Assembly (NCBI GenBank): GCA_050180705.1 | Contig: JBFXDX010000004.1 | Location: forward strand, 62,001-126,000 | Direction: 5' to 3' | Length of the DNA stretch: 64,000 bases | DNA from: SB25 sp050180705 | Lineage (GTDB): Bacteria > Bacteroidota > Bacteroidia > Bacteroidales > Tenuifilaceae | Shown: in pieces, positions 24,466-33,546 of the stretch | How positions within the stretch are numbered: the stretch's first letter is position 1 | How the letters are laid out: every line of letters begins with the position of its first letter | Translations under genes and position numbers: made by a program | Notes under the pieces: generated by a model | What the model was told of the DNA's origin: nothing | What the model saw: the letters and a program-made list of their open reading frames with translations, nothing else | Database searches by the model: none

Positions 24466-26052
24466 ATGAATAAAATCTACCTTTTATCTGTCTTCAAGCG
24501 CAGTCTTGGATCAATTGCATTTCTTACTATTACCACTGTTACAATGGCTCAATGGTCATCAACGCTAAATCCTTATAGCCAAAGTGCAGAGGCAACTGCG
24601 ATGGCCATTGATGAATCTGGAAACATTTACTCACTAGGCTACGCCTATAAAAATAGCACCGAAAAGGAAAATTACTTATTAGTAAAGTATACACCATCAG
24701 GTGAAATTGCTTGGACGAAAACCTGCAACATTGAAGCGGAGGATAAAGCATGGAGTATTGCTATTGAATCATCGGGAAACATTTTGGTTGCAGGGAGTTC
24801 TTACCGTTCTGGAACAAATAAAGATATTGCTATTATCCGTTACAGTTCCACAGGCGACTCATTGGGATGTTATTTTTACGACGGGGTAAATCATCTGGAC
24901 GATAATGTAAGTAATGTTCTATGTGAGAGTCAAAACAACATCTACTTTTGTGGTTCAACTTCTTTTCAGGGCAGTTTGTCAGGAATGGTAATAGGTAAAC
25001 TCAATGAAAATTTAGAAAAGCAATGGACAAGAACCTATAATGCCGATTTTTATAATGGAGTAACCACCGATCTTTTTTACAGTGCCAACCTACAACGAGT
25101 AGGTATAACAGGTTACCTTAAAGATTACAGTGGATGGGCAATAATGGGAACTGCCATTTATGATGACGCTGGTAATTTACAATGGAGCAAATCTCTACGT
25201 GTTGACGTAGAAAAACCATCCTTAGGCTATAGTTTAATCATAAATTCGGATGGCTCTACCTATGTTTGTGGATACATTACACACAACTCTGGATGGGATG
25301 CCGCTTTAGTAAAGTTTAATTCAACTGGCGATACACTTTGGACATCATGTATTATGGCCGGAGAGTCTTCTTTCGCATACTTCAATGCTCAAACAACCGA
25401 TGCTACTGGCAATATTTACCTAACTGGTATGCGTGGAAATAATCTATTAATTGCAAAAATCAATAGTGATGGCGATGTAATGTGGAGCAAAGAACAACCG
25501 TCAGGGACATTCGATAAACGAGAAATGAGATATAATATCAAGCTAAACTCCGAGGGAAATATCTTTGTTCTTGGACGAAGCCCTTTGGCATCAGGATCAA
25601 CCAACATAATGCTACTAAAATACTCGCCCGAAGGCGAATTGATTTGGCAAAAGAATTATAAGCACCTCGATAATTTTAATGATGCCCCCATGAGCATGCT
25701 GCTCGATGATTCCGGAAATATTTTTGCCAACGCCACATCGACTAGTGCTAGTTACTATCCCGAAATGACTACCTTTATGTTAACAGGCAGTGCGCCCTCT
25801 TCAATTAGCACAAATACCGAGGAAAAATTGAACATGTACCCCAATCCAGCCAACGGCAAAACTTGGATTAATGCAAAGCATACAGGAAAGGCCACGCTTC
25901 AAGTTTTCAGCATAGATGGGAGATTAAAACATGCCGATACTATGATAAATGATGACTATGAATTATTGTTGAATGGATACCAACGTGGACTTTACATAGT
26001 TAAGGTTACTGCCGAGGGATTTACCTCTTCTTCATTACTCATGGTTCAATAA
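24466..26052 (+). CDS. Secreted beta-propeller (SBBP-like) protein with type IX sorting domain
   Basis: This 528-residue protein has an N-terminal signal peptide ending near TMAQ. About eight WD/SBBP-like blades follow, each with patterns like DESGNIYSLGYA, SSGNILVAGSS, ATGNIYLTGM and SEGNIFVLGR. The C-terminus (about residues 450-528) is a type A type IX secretion sorting domain with LNMYPNPANGKTWI and VFSIDGR. It should cross the outer membrane through the type IX system and be cell-attached or released. Its ligand is unknown. A strong hairpin follows. Confidence 0.88.
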   Translation: MNKIYLLSVFKRSLGSIAFLTITTVTMAQWSSTLNPYSQSAEATAMAIDESGNIYSLGYAYKNSTEKENYLLVKYTPSGEIAWTKTCNIEAEDKAWSIAIESSGNILVAGSSYRSGTNKDIAIIRYSSTGDSLGCYFYDGVNHLDDNVSNVLCESQNNIYFCGSTSFQGSLSGMVIGKLNENLEKQWTRTYNADFYNGVTTDLFYSANLQRVGITGYLKDYSGWAIMGTAIYDDAGNLQWSKSLRVDVEKPSLGYSLIINSDGSTYVCGYITHNSGWDAALVKFNSTGDTLWTSCIMAGESSFAYFNAQTTDATGNIYLTGMRGNNLLIAKINSDGDVMWSKEQPSGTFDKREMRYNIKLNSEGNIFVLGRSPLASGSTNIMLLKYSPEGELIWQKNYKHLDNFNDAPMSMLLDDSGNIFANATSTSASYYPEMTTFMLTGSAPSSISTNTEEKLNMYPNPANGKTWINAKHTGKATLQVFSIDGRLKHADTMINDDYELLLNGYQRGLYIVKVTAEGFTSSSLLMVQ

Positions 26053-26075
26053 CTATAACAATATCGCCAAAAATA

Positions 26076-26107
26076 ATAAAGGCCTCGTGTTATGGCGAGG
26101 CCTTTAT
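26076..26107. terminator. Bidirectional terminator between convergent genes
   Basis: Perfect 12-bp stem ATAAAGGCCTCG/CGAGGCCTTTAT with an 8-nt loop between the propeller gene and the convergent DUF5362 gene. Confidence 0.88.
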
Positions 26108-26127
26108 ATTTTGCAAAGAATATCTTA

Positions 26128-26556
26128 TTAAAACATCGTACCAGCTATAACTGCAAAAATGATAACAAGCAAGTATATCCCTAGAATAACAATTGTAAAA
26201 ATTCCCATAAACTGATAGTGTTTCTTTAGATACATCAAAGCATTCGACATTAACTCACTACTTCTACTACTTAATGCCTCTTTTGATAACTCCGAGAATT
26301 TGAATAGATAGTATATTGGGAAAAAATATATTGCAATAAAAATAAGCATAATTCCCAAAAAGCCAATGCCATATAGCATTCCTTTCCCTCCCACAAAAAG
26401 AATAGACAATGCCGCTAACATCATTAATCCGATGAAAACAAAACCAAGAATTGATAAAAACATCGTCCACTTTCTTGTTTCGTATATGTGTGACAGCCCT
26501 TCCTTACCAATTTCAATTGTATCGTTTTTAGTTTCAGTGTTAAAATGATTCTCCAT
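26128..26556 (-). CDS. DUF5362-like small membrane protein
   Basis: This 142-residue protein has a short polar N-terminus, three or four hydrophobic helices (about residues 31-55, 58-80 and 112-138) and a charged loop FSELSKEALSSRSSELMSNALMYL-like between them. The pattern matches the DUF5362 family of Bacteroidota, whose function is unknown. The family assignment is from recall. It is a single gene facing the propeller gene. Confidence 0.6.
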   Translation of the reverse strand: MENHFNTETKNDTIEIGKEGLSHIYETRKWTMFLSILGFVFIGLMMLAALSILFVGGKGMLYGIGFLGIMLIFIAIYFFPIYYLFKFSELSKEALSSRSSELMSNALMYLKKHYQFMGIFTIVILGIYLLVIIFAVIAGTMF

Positions 26557-26684
26557 GTAATTAATTATTTACGTTTAACATATTTCTTATAATACCTAGT
26601 AAAAGTAGTAAAAGGATGCACATTGGCAATATTTGTTACTCTTTAATTCGATATTTTCCGTTAAAACATATTCATAATGCAAAC

Positions 26685-27044
26685 CTAATCATGATTATTA
26701 TACAATTGGCGAGAATCCAATATTTCCTGCATGTTTTGCAAAGCCCACTCTACTAAGTTATAGAGATGAGGCATAAGTCCACTACCCAACTCAGTGAGAC
26801 AATACTCGACCCTAGGAGGAACCTCTGGATATACTTTTCTTTTAACCAATCCATCGGACTCTAGCGAACGTAGCGTTACCGATAACATCCGTTGCGAAAC
26901 ATCGCCAATTGATTTATTAATCTCACTAAAACGCATAGTACCGTTGGAGCTCAACGTCATTAGAACCAATAGCGACCACTTATCACCTAACTTACCAATT
27001 ACATCACGTATGGGGCAATTTTCTCCATGAAAAAAAATTATCAT
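26685..27044 (-). CDS. HxlR-family transcriptional regulator
   Basis: This 119-residue winged-helix protein has the HxlR signature CPIRDVIGKLGDKWSLLVLMTL, RFSEINKSIGDVSQRMLSVTLRSLE and VPPRVEYCLTELG. The Cys before PIRDVI is the position used as a redox or electrophile sensor in several family members. It is divergent from a DJ-1/PfpI gene, a typical arrangement in which the regulator controls an aldehyde or oxidative stress gene. Symmetric sites lie between the two genes. Confidence 0.93.
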   Translation of the reverse strand: MIIFFHGENCPIRDVIGKLGDKWSLLVLMTLSSNGTMRFSEINKSIGDVSQRMLSVTLRSLESDGLVKRKVYPEVPPRVEYCLTELGSGLMPHLYNLVEWALQNMQEILDSRQLYNNHD

Positions 27045-27116
27045 TATTTTAAAATTATCATTCTGAAAATCAACAATACTTATCTTTTTGTAATCTTATT
27101 ATCAATACGTTAGTTC

Positions 27117-27170
27117 TTGCAAGCAAAAGCATCCTACAGTACATTTGTACACAAAAGTAACATAATTACT
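27117..27170 (+). promoter_or_regulatory. Promoter and operator candidates of the DJ-1/PfpI gene
   Basis: TTG (27117-27119), 20 bp, TACATTTG (27140-27147) fits the -33/-7 consensus. The -7 box is embedded in the palindrome GTACATTTGTAC (27139-27150). Just after the expected start site lies AGTAA-CATAA-TTACT (27156-27170). Both are plausible HxlR binding sites; a repressor on either would block the promoter. Confidence 0.55.
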
Positions 27171-27208
27171 AAAAGTAAGTTTTTTGATAATCATTAAATT
27201 TTTGAGTT

Positions 27209-27736
27209 ATGAAAAAGAGAATTGCAGTTTTAGCTGTAAATCCAGTAAATGGGTTTGGATTATTTCAGTATTTGGAAACATTTTTCGAGAATGAAATTCA
27301 ATACAAAACATTTGCGGTAGCCGATACCAAAAGTATTAAAACAAACTCGGGGATCAGCATTCAAACAGATGATGTGGTGGCTAATCTAAAGGGAAACGAG
27401 GGTGAATACGATGCACTTGTGTTTGCCTGTGGCGATGCAATGCCAAAATTCAGCGAAAATGCCACAAAGCAATACAACCAAGATATGCTAGAAGTTATGA
27501 AAAATTTTGATAACAAAGGCAAAATGCTTATTGGCCATTGTGTTGCAGCATTACTATTCGATAAAGTTGGAATTGGCAATGGAAAACGAGTTGCATTACA
27601 CCCTTTCATCAAATCCATGGTAACTGGATGTATAGGAACCGATGAACAATTTGTTGTTGATGGAAACCTATACACTGCACAAACCGAGCATGCCATCAAC
27701 TTGCTTTTACCTGAACTACTAAATACTTTAAAATAA
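27209..27736 (+). CDS. DJ-1/PfpI family protein
   Basis: This 175-residue cytosolic protein has the DJ-1/PfpI fold: IAVLAVNPVNGFGLFQYLE at the N-terminus, YDALVFACGDAMP, and LIGHCVAALLFDKVGIGNG with the nucleophile-elbow Cys. Members act as glyoxalases, deglycases, amidases or regulators; the substrate here is unknown. The divergent HxlR gene suggests induction by an electrophile or oxidant. A hairpin terminator follows. Confidence 0.85.
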   Translation: MKKRIAVLAVNPVNGFGLFQYLETFFENEIQYKTFAVADTKSIKTNSGISIQTDDVVANLKGNEGEYDALVFACGDAMPKFSENATKQYNQDMLEVMKNFDNKGKMLIGHCVAALLFDKVGIGNGKRVALHPFIKSMVTGCIGTDEQFVVDGNLYTAQTEHAINLLLPELLNTLK

Positions 27737-27760
27737 ACTTAAATCCATAAATAACAAGAG

Positions 27761-27791
27761 AGGCTGTCTATGGTAAAAAAGACAGCCTTTT
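27761..27791 (+). terminator. Intrinsic terminator after the DJ-1/PfpI gene
   Basis: Perfect 9-bp stem AGGCTGTCT/AGACAGCCT with a 10-nt loop, followed by TTT. Confidence 0.85.
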
Positions 27792-27837
27792 AATATCATA
27801 AAATACTTCAATACGATTAGATATAAAACTAAATCTA

Positions 27838-30438
27838 TTAAATTGCCACATTATCTACACTAGCCTCAATAACACTTTGGATTGCAGTGGAAACATTTGA
27901 TAAAAAGTCGTATCCTGTCAAAGACTCCAACGAGTCTACACTTACACGGTATTCATACCATTGCTTGCTATTACAAGTTTGATCATTAGGCATTACAACC
28001 GCAATAACCCTAGTTGAAGTTGTAATTCTGCTCAAATCATTATCACCATTAGTCAGCACAACAATAATCTTCCATGTTTTACTGGGGACCGTAATAAAAT
28101 TTGCACCAGAGTTAACACTTATTGTATTAAAAGTTCCTTTAGCGCTAGAGCCTCCTTGTCCATAAGGTCCACTAATAATGTAAAGTTCATTGCCAGCATC
28201 AACTAAGCTTCTACAATAGTTCTCAAGGTTTCCCCATGTTTGCTGGTTATTATTTGGAGCTTGAGGAATCATATTATCCATCAAGAATGTGGCAGAATTA
28301 TCCTCAACCGATGCAGTTCTATCTGCACTTGGACACATGTGCCCTCTATCAAAACCGTAGGTAGAATACTGATAATCACTTGAGCCAACGTGATACCAAC
28401 CCGAAGGTAAGTCGGAGTCTGCTCTAAAATTATCCTGACGATCTGTGCTTCCAATATCTCCGGAATACAAATGCCAACTAGTCCAATTTGGAGTTAACTT
28501 GGAATTATTATAGGAAAGTGAATACTGTGTTTTTTCCATTAAGTAATCATTCTCATTGGCAACATCAGCAGTAGCACCACTTGGATTACCTAAAAGTAAA
28601 TGAGAATTATCGACAGCCACTATAGCATCGGTAGTAAAAGTTTGGTCTGTTCCATAAGCAGTTCCACCAGCATTGGTTGCATATGCCCTGACATAGTACG
28701 TTGTTCCTGCACTTAAACCACTGACATTACATGTAAATGATCCTGTTCCTGTTCCGCTCGACACTTTAGAATTAGCAATGGTTGGACTTGCCGAGGTACT
28801 CCAGCACACTCCACGTTCGATAACAGAACCACCACCACTTGAAATGACATTTCCACCACATACTGCCGATATTGATGTAATTGATGAAGCACTACTGGTT
28901 GTTACGCTTGCAAGTTCTGTTTTGGTTGTAAAACTAATATCATTACCGTAGGTTGTTCCTGCCGAGTTCGTTGCATAAGCACGTATATGGTAAGTTAATC
29001 CAGAAGTTAACCCAGATACCGTACTTGAATATACTCCAGAACCAGATCCGTCACTAGTTTTGGTGTCTACGATTGTTGGATTTGCAGTGATACTCCAACA
29101 AACCCCTCTCTCAGTAACTGTTGCTCCACCATCACTTGCAATATTACCTCCGCTAACTGCCGATGTATAAGTTACACTGTTAACTGAAACAGTACTCACT
29201 GTTGCATATGCAGCACCACTCCATGCCGGAACACCAGAACTGTTCAACTGTAAATACTGTCCAGGTTGTCCAACAGGTACATTAACCCATTTAGATCCGT
29301 CCCAATACTGCATATCTCCAACACTGGCTCCTGCTGGCTTATTGGTTAAATCATTATAGCTCCCAGTTGTTGCTACTGTTGAAAATGATGGTTTATCCGT
29401 AACCTCGCCCCACGATGGAACATATGAAATGGGACGATACAAACCTTGATGATTTCCCCATGAATACGCCTCATTCCAGTTCGCAATATTCGAACTTGTA
29501 ATACCACTCGATGGATGAGCCATAAATACAGGATCAGTTTCTGTATACGATTTTAGGTAGCCTGCATCGGCATGATTACCCCACGAATAGGCTAAATTCC
29601 AACTAGATATATTAGAACTAGTGATACTACTCGATGGATGAACAGCAAATATAGGATCAGTTTCTGTATACGATTTTAGGTAGCCTGCATCGGCATGGTT
29701 ACCCCATGAATAGGAATTATTCCAATCTGAAATATTATCAGCTGTAATGCCCCTCGAAGGATGTACGCTAAACAAAGGATCGGTTTCGGAATACGACTTA
29801 AGGTAACCAGCATTAGCATGATTGCCCCAACTGTAAACTTCGTTCCAATTCGAAATATCACCATTAGTAATATTTTTGGCAGGATGAATGCTGAAAACTG
29901 GATCGGTTTCGGAATACGATTTCAGATAGCCCGCTGCGGAATGATCTCCCCAACCATAAGCTGCATTCCATTGATAAATCTCGTTGCTTGTTATATCCTT
30001 TGCTGGATGCAAATTGAATACAGGATCAGTCTCTTCCATGCTTCCTGCTGTTTTTGCATATAAAGCATATGGAACAGATAACAACTGAGATGTTCCCATT
30101 GTTACGTAATTCGATCCCCCATTAATATCAATTTCAACCTTGATAAAATAAGGTCCATTACCCCAACTTATACTTTCGAATGCTTGTTTATTACTAGTTC
30201 CAATACTTAGATTGATTAATCCATAACCATTGGTCGCCTGTGAAAATGACTCAACATATATTGATGCACCACTCGTACCTCCCTGTAGAATACTAACCCG
30301 AACATCAACTTGCCTATTAGCAATCACCGAACCATCAGTATTTCTAACAACAGCTTGATAATTAAACCTATCTGTGGATTGCGCAAAAACAGAACTTACT
30401 GTTAAACAAAAGAGAACTAATGCTAAAATCTTCTTCAT
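27838..30438 (-). CDS. Secreted DNA/RNA non-specific endonuclease with tail-fibre-like repeats
   Basis: This is 866 residues from the ATG at 30438 (GAGGA precedes it; a TTG three codons upstream is less likely). Order: signal peptide to about residue 20; an N-domain beginning FNYQAVVRNTDG, common in Bacteroidota surface proteins; five 41-residue repeats (residues 136-340, core YSWGNHADAGYLKSYTETDP); an IGxxG-like segment; two fibronectin-like domains with ERGVCWS; and a C-terminal DNA/RNA non-specific nuclease (NUC1) domain with FDRGHMCPSADR (catalytic His700) and MDNMIPQAPNNNQ (metal Asn). No type IX tail is seen. It likely degrades extracellular nucleic acid. Confidence 0.88.
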   Translation of the reverse strand: MKKILALVLFCLTVSSVFAQSTDRFNYQAVVRNTDGSVIANRQVDVRVSILQGGTSGASIYVESFSQATNGYGLINLSIGTSNKQAFESISWGNGPYFIKVEIDINGGSNYVTMGTSQLLSVPYALYAKTAGSMEETDPVFNLHPAKDITSNEIYQWNAAYGWGDHSAAGYLKSYSETDPVFSIHPAKNITNGDISNWNEVYSWGNHANAGYLKSYSETDPLFSVHPSRGITADNISDWNNSYSWGNHADAGYLKSYTETDPIFAVHPSSSITSSNISSWNLAYSWGNHADAGYLKSYTETDPVFMAHPSSGITSSNIANWNEAYSWGNHQGLYRPISYVPSWGEVTDKPSFSTVATTGSYNDLTNKPAGASVGDMQYWDGSKWVNVPVGQPGQYLQLNSSGVPAWSGAAYATVSTVSVNSVTYTSAVSGGNIASDGGATVTERGVCWSITANPTIVDTKTSDGSGSGVYSSTVSGLTSGLTYHIRAYATNSAGTTYGNDISFTTKTELASVTTSSASSITSISAVCGGNVISSGGGSVIERGVCWSTSASPTIANSKVSSGTGTGSFTCNVSGLSAGTTYYVRAYATNAGGTAYGTDQTFTTDAIVAVDNSHLLLGNPSGATADVANENDYLMEKTQYSLSYNNSKLTPNWTSWHLYSGDIGSTDRQDNFRADSDLPSGWYHVGSSDYQYSTYGFDRGHMCPSADRTASVEDNSATFLMDNMIPQAPNNNQQTWGNLENYCRSLVDAGNELYIISGPYGQGGSSAKGTFNTISVNSGANFITVPSKTWKIIVVLTNGDNDLSRITTSTRVIAVVMPNDQTCNSKQWYEYRVSVDSLESLTGYDFLSNVSTAIQSVIEASVDNVAI
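29430..30033 (-). repeat. Five 123-bp tandem coding repeats
   Basis: Units begin at 30033, 29910, 29787, 29664 and 29541 on the minus strand, each 41 codons, starting with ETDP and ending with GYLKSY; the fifth diverges at its end. Units 3 and 4 share long identical DNA blocks, pointing to recent duplication or conversion. Confidence 0.9.
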
Positions 30439-30679
30439 ATTCCTCAAAATTATTACTTACCCAAAGTACTAACACGCCCCAAAAGTAATTATTAAGAGTA
30501 TAATTAGTGTGATGTTTCATGTTAAGTTTATGCGGTATCTATAATTTGGAATAAAGAGGATGGTCTATCTTTTAAAATATTCTTTTTTGCTGAGAGACCC
30601 TACATACTAGTGTTGAAATAGAATGGCTTAAATAGTATAGTATTAAAACTATTAACCCATAATAATTGCACAGAAATGG

Positions 30680-31429
30680 CTACTGAATACAACCAAATTT
30701 TGTCATCAACTCTTTTTTATATTTCAGACTAATAGGAAGAAATGTTTTACCCACAAGAACTCTCATATCCTCAAAATCAAGTTCACAAACCTGCCTGAGA
30801 TTTACAACATGGTTTCTACTTATTCTCTGGAAGTCTGTGACAGGTAGGAATTCTAACAAGTCTATCAATGATATCCGAACTAGATACTTTTCGTTATTTG
30901 ATAGTATAGTGCAGTATTTTGATTCAACCTCGATATAGTTAATATCATTGATCTCGAGTTTGACCATTTTTTTCCCTTTTTTCACAAAGATATAGTCTCG
31001 ATGCATAATCCCACTGCTAAGATCACCTTTCCCAAAACCATACCTACTTTCGGCAAATTGCTGTAGCCCTAACTCAATTGCATGCTGCAATGATTGAGCA
31101 TCTAAAGGTTTATTTAAGAATGCATGAGGATGCGTAGCTTTTGCACGCTGAAAAACGTGGCAATCCTGCATTGATGTAAGGTAAATGATTGGTTTTGCAT
31201 TCTTTTGGTCCGATGAAATATGGCTTCCAAGATCAATCCCGTCTTTATCTCCCTTTAGATTGATGTCTATTAGCACAATATCAGGATTGGTTGAGTGGAA
31301 TAATCCAATAGCATCTTTAACATTATCGGCTACAGACAATACATTAAAGCCTAGTTTCTTTAAATTACCCACAAGTTTATGCGCTTCAAGTATATCGTCC
31401 TCAACTACTAAAACTGAGATCCCTTTCAT
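30680..31429 (-). CDS. LytTR-family response regulator
   Basis: This 249-residue regulator has a receiver domain (VLVVEDDILEAHKLVG, PDIVLIDINLKGDKDGIDL with the phosphoacceptor Asp, and Lys in FLNKPLDAQSL) and a LytTR DNA-binding domain from about residue 150 (KMVKLEINDINYIEVESKYC, FQRISRNHVVNL). It lies 40 bp after the TPR histidine kinase gene in the same direction, so they should form a two-component pair. It ends the transcript. Confidence 0.93.
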   Translation of the reverse strand: MKGISVLVVEDDILEAHKLVGNLKKLGFNVLSVADNVKDAIGLFHSTNPDIVLIDINLKGDKDGIDLGSHISSDQKNAKPIIYLTSMQDCHVFQRAKATHPHAFLNKPLDAQSLQHAIELGLQQFAESRYGFGKGDLSSGIMHRDYIFVKKGKKMVKLEINDINYIEVESKYCTILSNNEKYLVRISLIDLLEFLPVTDFQRISRNHVVNLRQVCELDFEDMRVLVGKTFLPISLKYKKELMTKFGCIQ

Positions 31430-31469
31430 GATAGAATACGATTAAATCTAATTTTATCAATTAAGAAAC

Positions 31470-33497
31470 TTATAAACAAGGCAACGAAAAATAAACCTCG
31501 GTTCCTTTATCAACCTCACTTTTAATACCAATATGCCCATTGTTAAGGGCTATAAAATCTTTACATAACGATAGGCCAAGCCCCGTTCCTCTTGTGCCAT
31601 CAATACCGGCAGAAATTTTTTTCTCGTTTACTTCGAAAATATTGTCCATTTTACTAGGAGGAATTCCCACGCCAGTATCTTTTATACGTACGTTAGCATA
31701 CCCATCAACTCGTGAAGCCGAAATGGTAATTAACCCTTCAGATGGAGTAAATTTAATAGAATTACTCAGTATATTCCGCATCACTGTGCGAAGCATATTT
31801 GGATCGACTCGAACGGTCAATTCATCATCAATACTGATATCAACTCTTATCCTCCTATCCTCAAAAATTGATTCAAAGTTGCTAACTGAAGAATTAACCG
31901 TATTCCTTAAGTTGACAATTTCAGAATTAACACGAATTCCATTAATTTGGCTCAGTGACCAGTTAAGTAAATTCTCCAACAACGAATTAACATTGTTGAC
32001 AGAATGGTCGATATGGACTGTAATAGCCTCTATAGCCTCTTTATTTCCTTCCTGCAAAAGTTCCTTTACAACGGTAGATAAACCCATCATTGAACTCATA
32101 GGGCTTCGTAAATCATGCGCAATTATCGAAAATAATCGGTCTTTAGTTAAATTCAAACGATTCAACTCTTCATTCTGCGACCTTAAATCAGCCTTCTGCA
32201 GTTCAATCTGTTTGTTTTTCCCCTTTAGTAAGAGATTCATCTTTCGCTTATTTATATAAGCCCCAAATATTAAAGCAATTATTAAGATCAACAGTACAAC
32301 TCCCCCTACCAATGAATTCCTTACCAACCGACTATTCTGAATTACAACTTCCTTAATTTGGTTCTCGCTTTCGAGAATCTTTATTTGCTGCTCTTTTCTT
32401 TCATCCTCATATTTTGCTTTAATTTCGGCAATTTGCTCTGCTTTTTGTATAGAAAACAAACTATCCTTTATCTGTATGTACAAATTTTGAAAACGGTATG
32501 CCTTGTCGAAACTCTTTTCCTTTGCGTACAAATACGATAAACTTTTACAACTAGACATTTGCACATTCAATAAATTAGTCTCCTTGGCATATTTAAGCGC
32601 TAATTCAGCATACTCTTGTCCTTTTTTATAGTTAGAGTTTTTCAAGTAAAATACACACATATTATTGTATATAGTAGCTAACCCTTTTTTGTCGTTTAAG
32701 GATTTTTTAAGAGCAATGGCTTTCCCATAATAAACTTCAACTTGAGGAAAATCCTTCTTGAGATTATAAACATTTGCAATAGCAATAATTATATTCGATA
32801 AAAGAATAGTATCTTTTAGTTTGGTTGCATATTTCTCCCCTTGAAACAAATAATCCAAGGATTTATCTAACTGTCCTGTTATGGCTAAATTTCCACCAAT
32901 ATTTACAATTGTCCTTGTAACCTCAACTGTGTCTTTCAACTCGTACCACAGATCCAAAGACTTAGTAAGGTATTTTATTGCATCGATATAATTCTGCTGG
33001 GTCTTTAGTACAATTGCAACCGACCGGTTTGATTCTGCAATATTCTTTTTATCGCACAATTTTTCGGCAATCTGAAGCGATTGCATTGCATATGTAAGCG
33101 CATTGGCATAATCTCCTTTTTGAAGGCATAACTGCCCTAAATCATTCTTTATAACCCAAAGTGTGGAAGAATCTTTAATGCCAAGCGCAATCGAAGCTGC
33201 ATACTCATAAATTCGAATTGCTTCATTATACTGAGCAGTTGATTTTTTTGCAATAAACTCAAGATGAAGTGACTCTAACAGTAAACTCGAGTCATTGATT
33301 TGAAGTGATTTTTGGGCTGCTTCCGCGGCAAAACGATAACTACTATCTGGAAATTCTTTTAGAACTGATTTTCCCTCAGATAAAAGAATTTTAATATTAC
33401 CCCTTAAATTATTTGGCTCACGATTCTGTAATTTCTCTTCAACTGGCTTTTGTAGAAAGAGCAATAGTAATAATGGAAAGAGTCTAAGGGGTAACAT
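31470..33497 (-). CDS. TPR-containing sensor histidine kinase
   Basis: This 675-residue kinase has an N-terminal hydrophobic signal segment and about seven tetratricopeptide repeats in the periplasmic part (residues 50-360, for example AEKLCDKKNIAESNRSVAI). One membrane helix (VGGVVLLILIIALIFGAYI) and a coiled coil follow. The kinase core has the H-box FSIIAHDLRSPMSSMMGL, N-box MRNILSNSIKFTPSEG, and G-boxes KDTGVGIPPSK and GTRGTGLGLSLCKDF. It is a HisKA-type kinase, yet the linked regulator is LytTR-type rather than OmpR-type. The input through TPRs may be a protein or peptide. Confidence 0.93.
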   Translation of the reverse strand: MLPLRLFPLLLLLFLQKPVEEKLQNREPNNLRGNIKILLSEGKSVLKEFPDSSYRFAAEAAQKSLQINDSSLLLESLHLEFIAKKSTAQYNEAIRIYEYAASIALGIKDSSTLWVIKNDLGQLCLQKGDYANALTYAMQSLQIAEKLCDKKNIAESNRSVAIVLKTQQNYIDAIKYLTKSLDLWYELKDTVEVTRTIVNIGGNLAITGQLDKSLDYLFQGEKYATKLKDTILLSNIIIAIANVYNLKKDFPQVEVYYGKAIALKKSLNDKKGLATIYNNMCVFYLKNSNYKKGQEYAELALKYAKETNLLNVQMSSCKSLSYLYAKEKSFDKAYRFQNLYIQIKDSLFSIQKAEQIAEIKAKYEDERKEQQIKILESENQIKEVVIQNSRLVRNSLVGGVVLLILIIALIFGAYINKRKMNLLLKGKNKQIELQKADLRSQNEELNRLNLTKDRLFSIIAHDLRSPMSSMMGLSTVVKELLQEGNKEAIEAITVHIDHSVNNVNSLLENLLNWSLSQINGIRVNSEIVNLRNTVNSSVSNFESIFEDRRIRVDISIDDELTVRVDPNMLRTVMRNILSNSIKFTPSEGLITISASRVDGYANVRIKDTGVGIPPSKMDNIFEVNEKKISAGIDGTRGTGLGLSLCKDFIALNNGHIGIKSEVDKGTEVYFSLPCL

Positions 33498-33546
33498 TTT
33501 TACAATATCAGAGATGACATAATCTTAGTTATAGAATGCAATAATA

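Noticed and set aside
27760..27795. Repeat-spacer look in the 27.7 kb region, considered as CRISPR
   Set aside because: It is a single intrinsic terminator. No CRISPR array or cas gene was found anywhere in the window.
29430..30033. Five regular 123-bp repeats considered as a non-coding tandem array
   Set aside because: They are in frame and encode 41-residue protein repeats with synonymous differences, so they are coding repeats.
31540..32259. A 239-codon plus-strand ORF
   Set aside because: It lies entirely antisense to the kinase domain of the TPR histidine kinase, and its sequence is a frame shadow rich in Ser and Ile.
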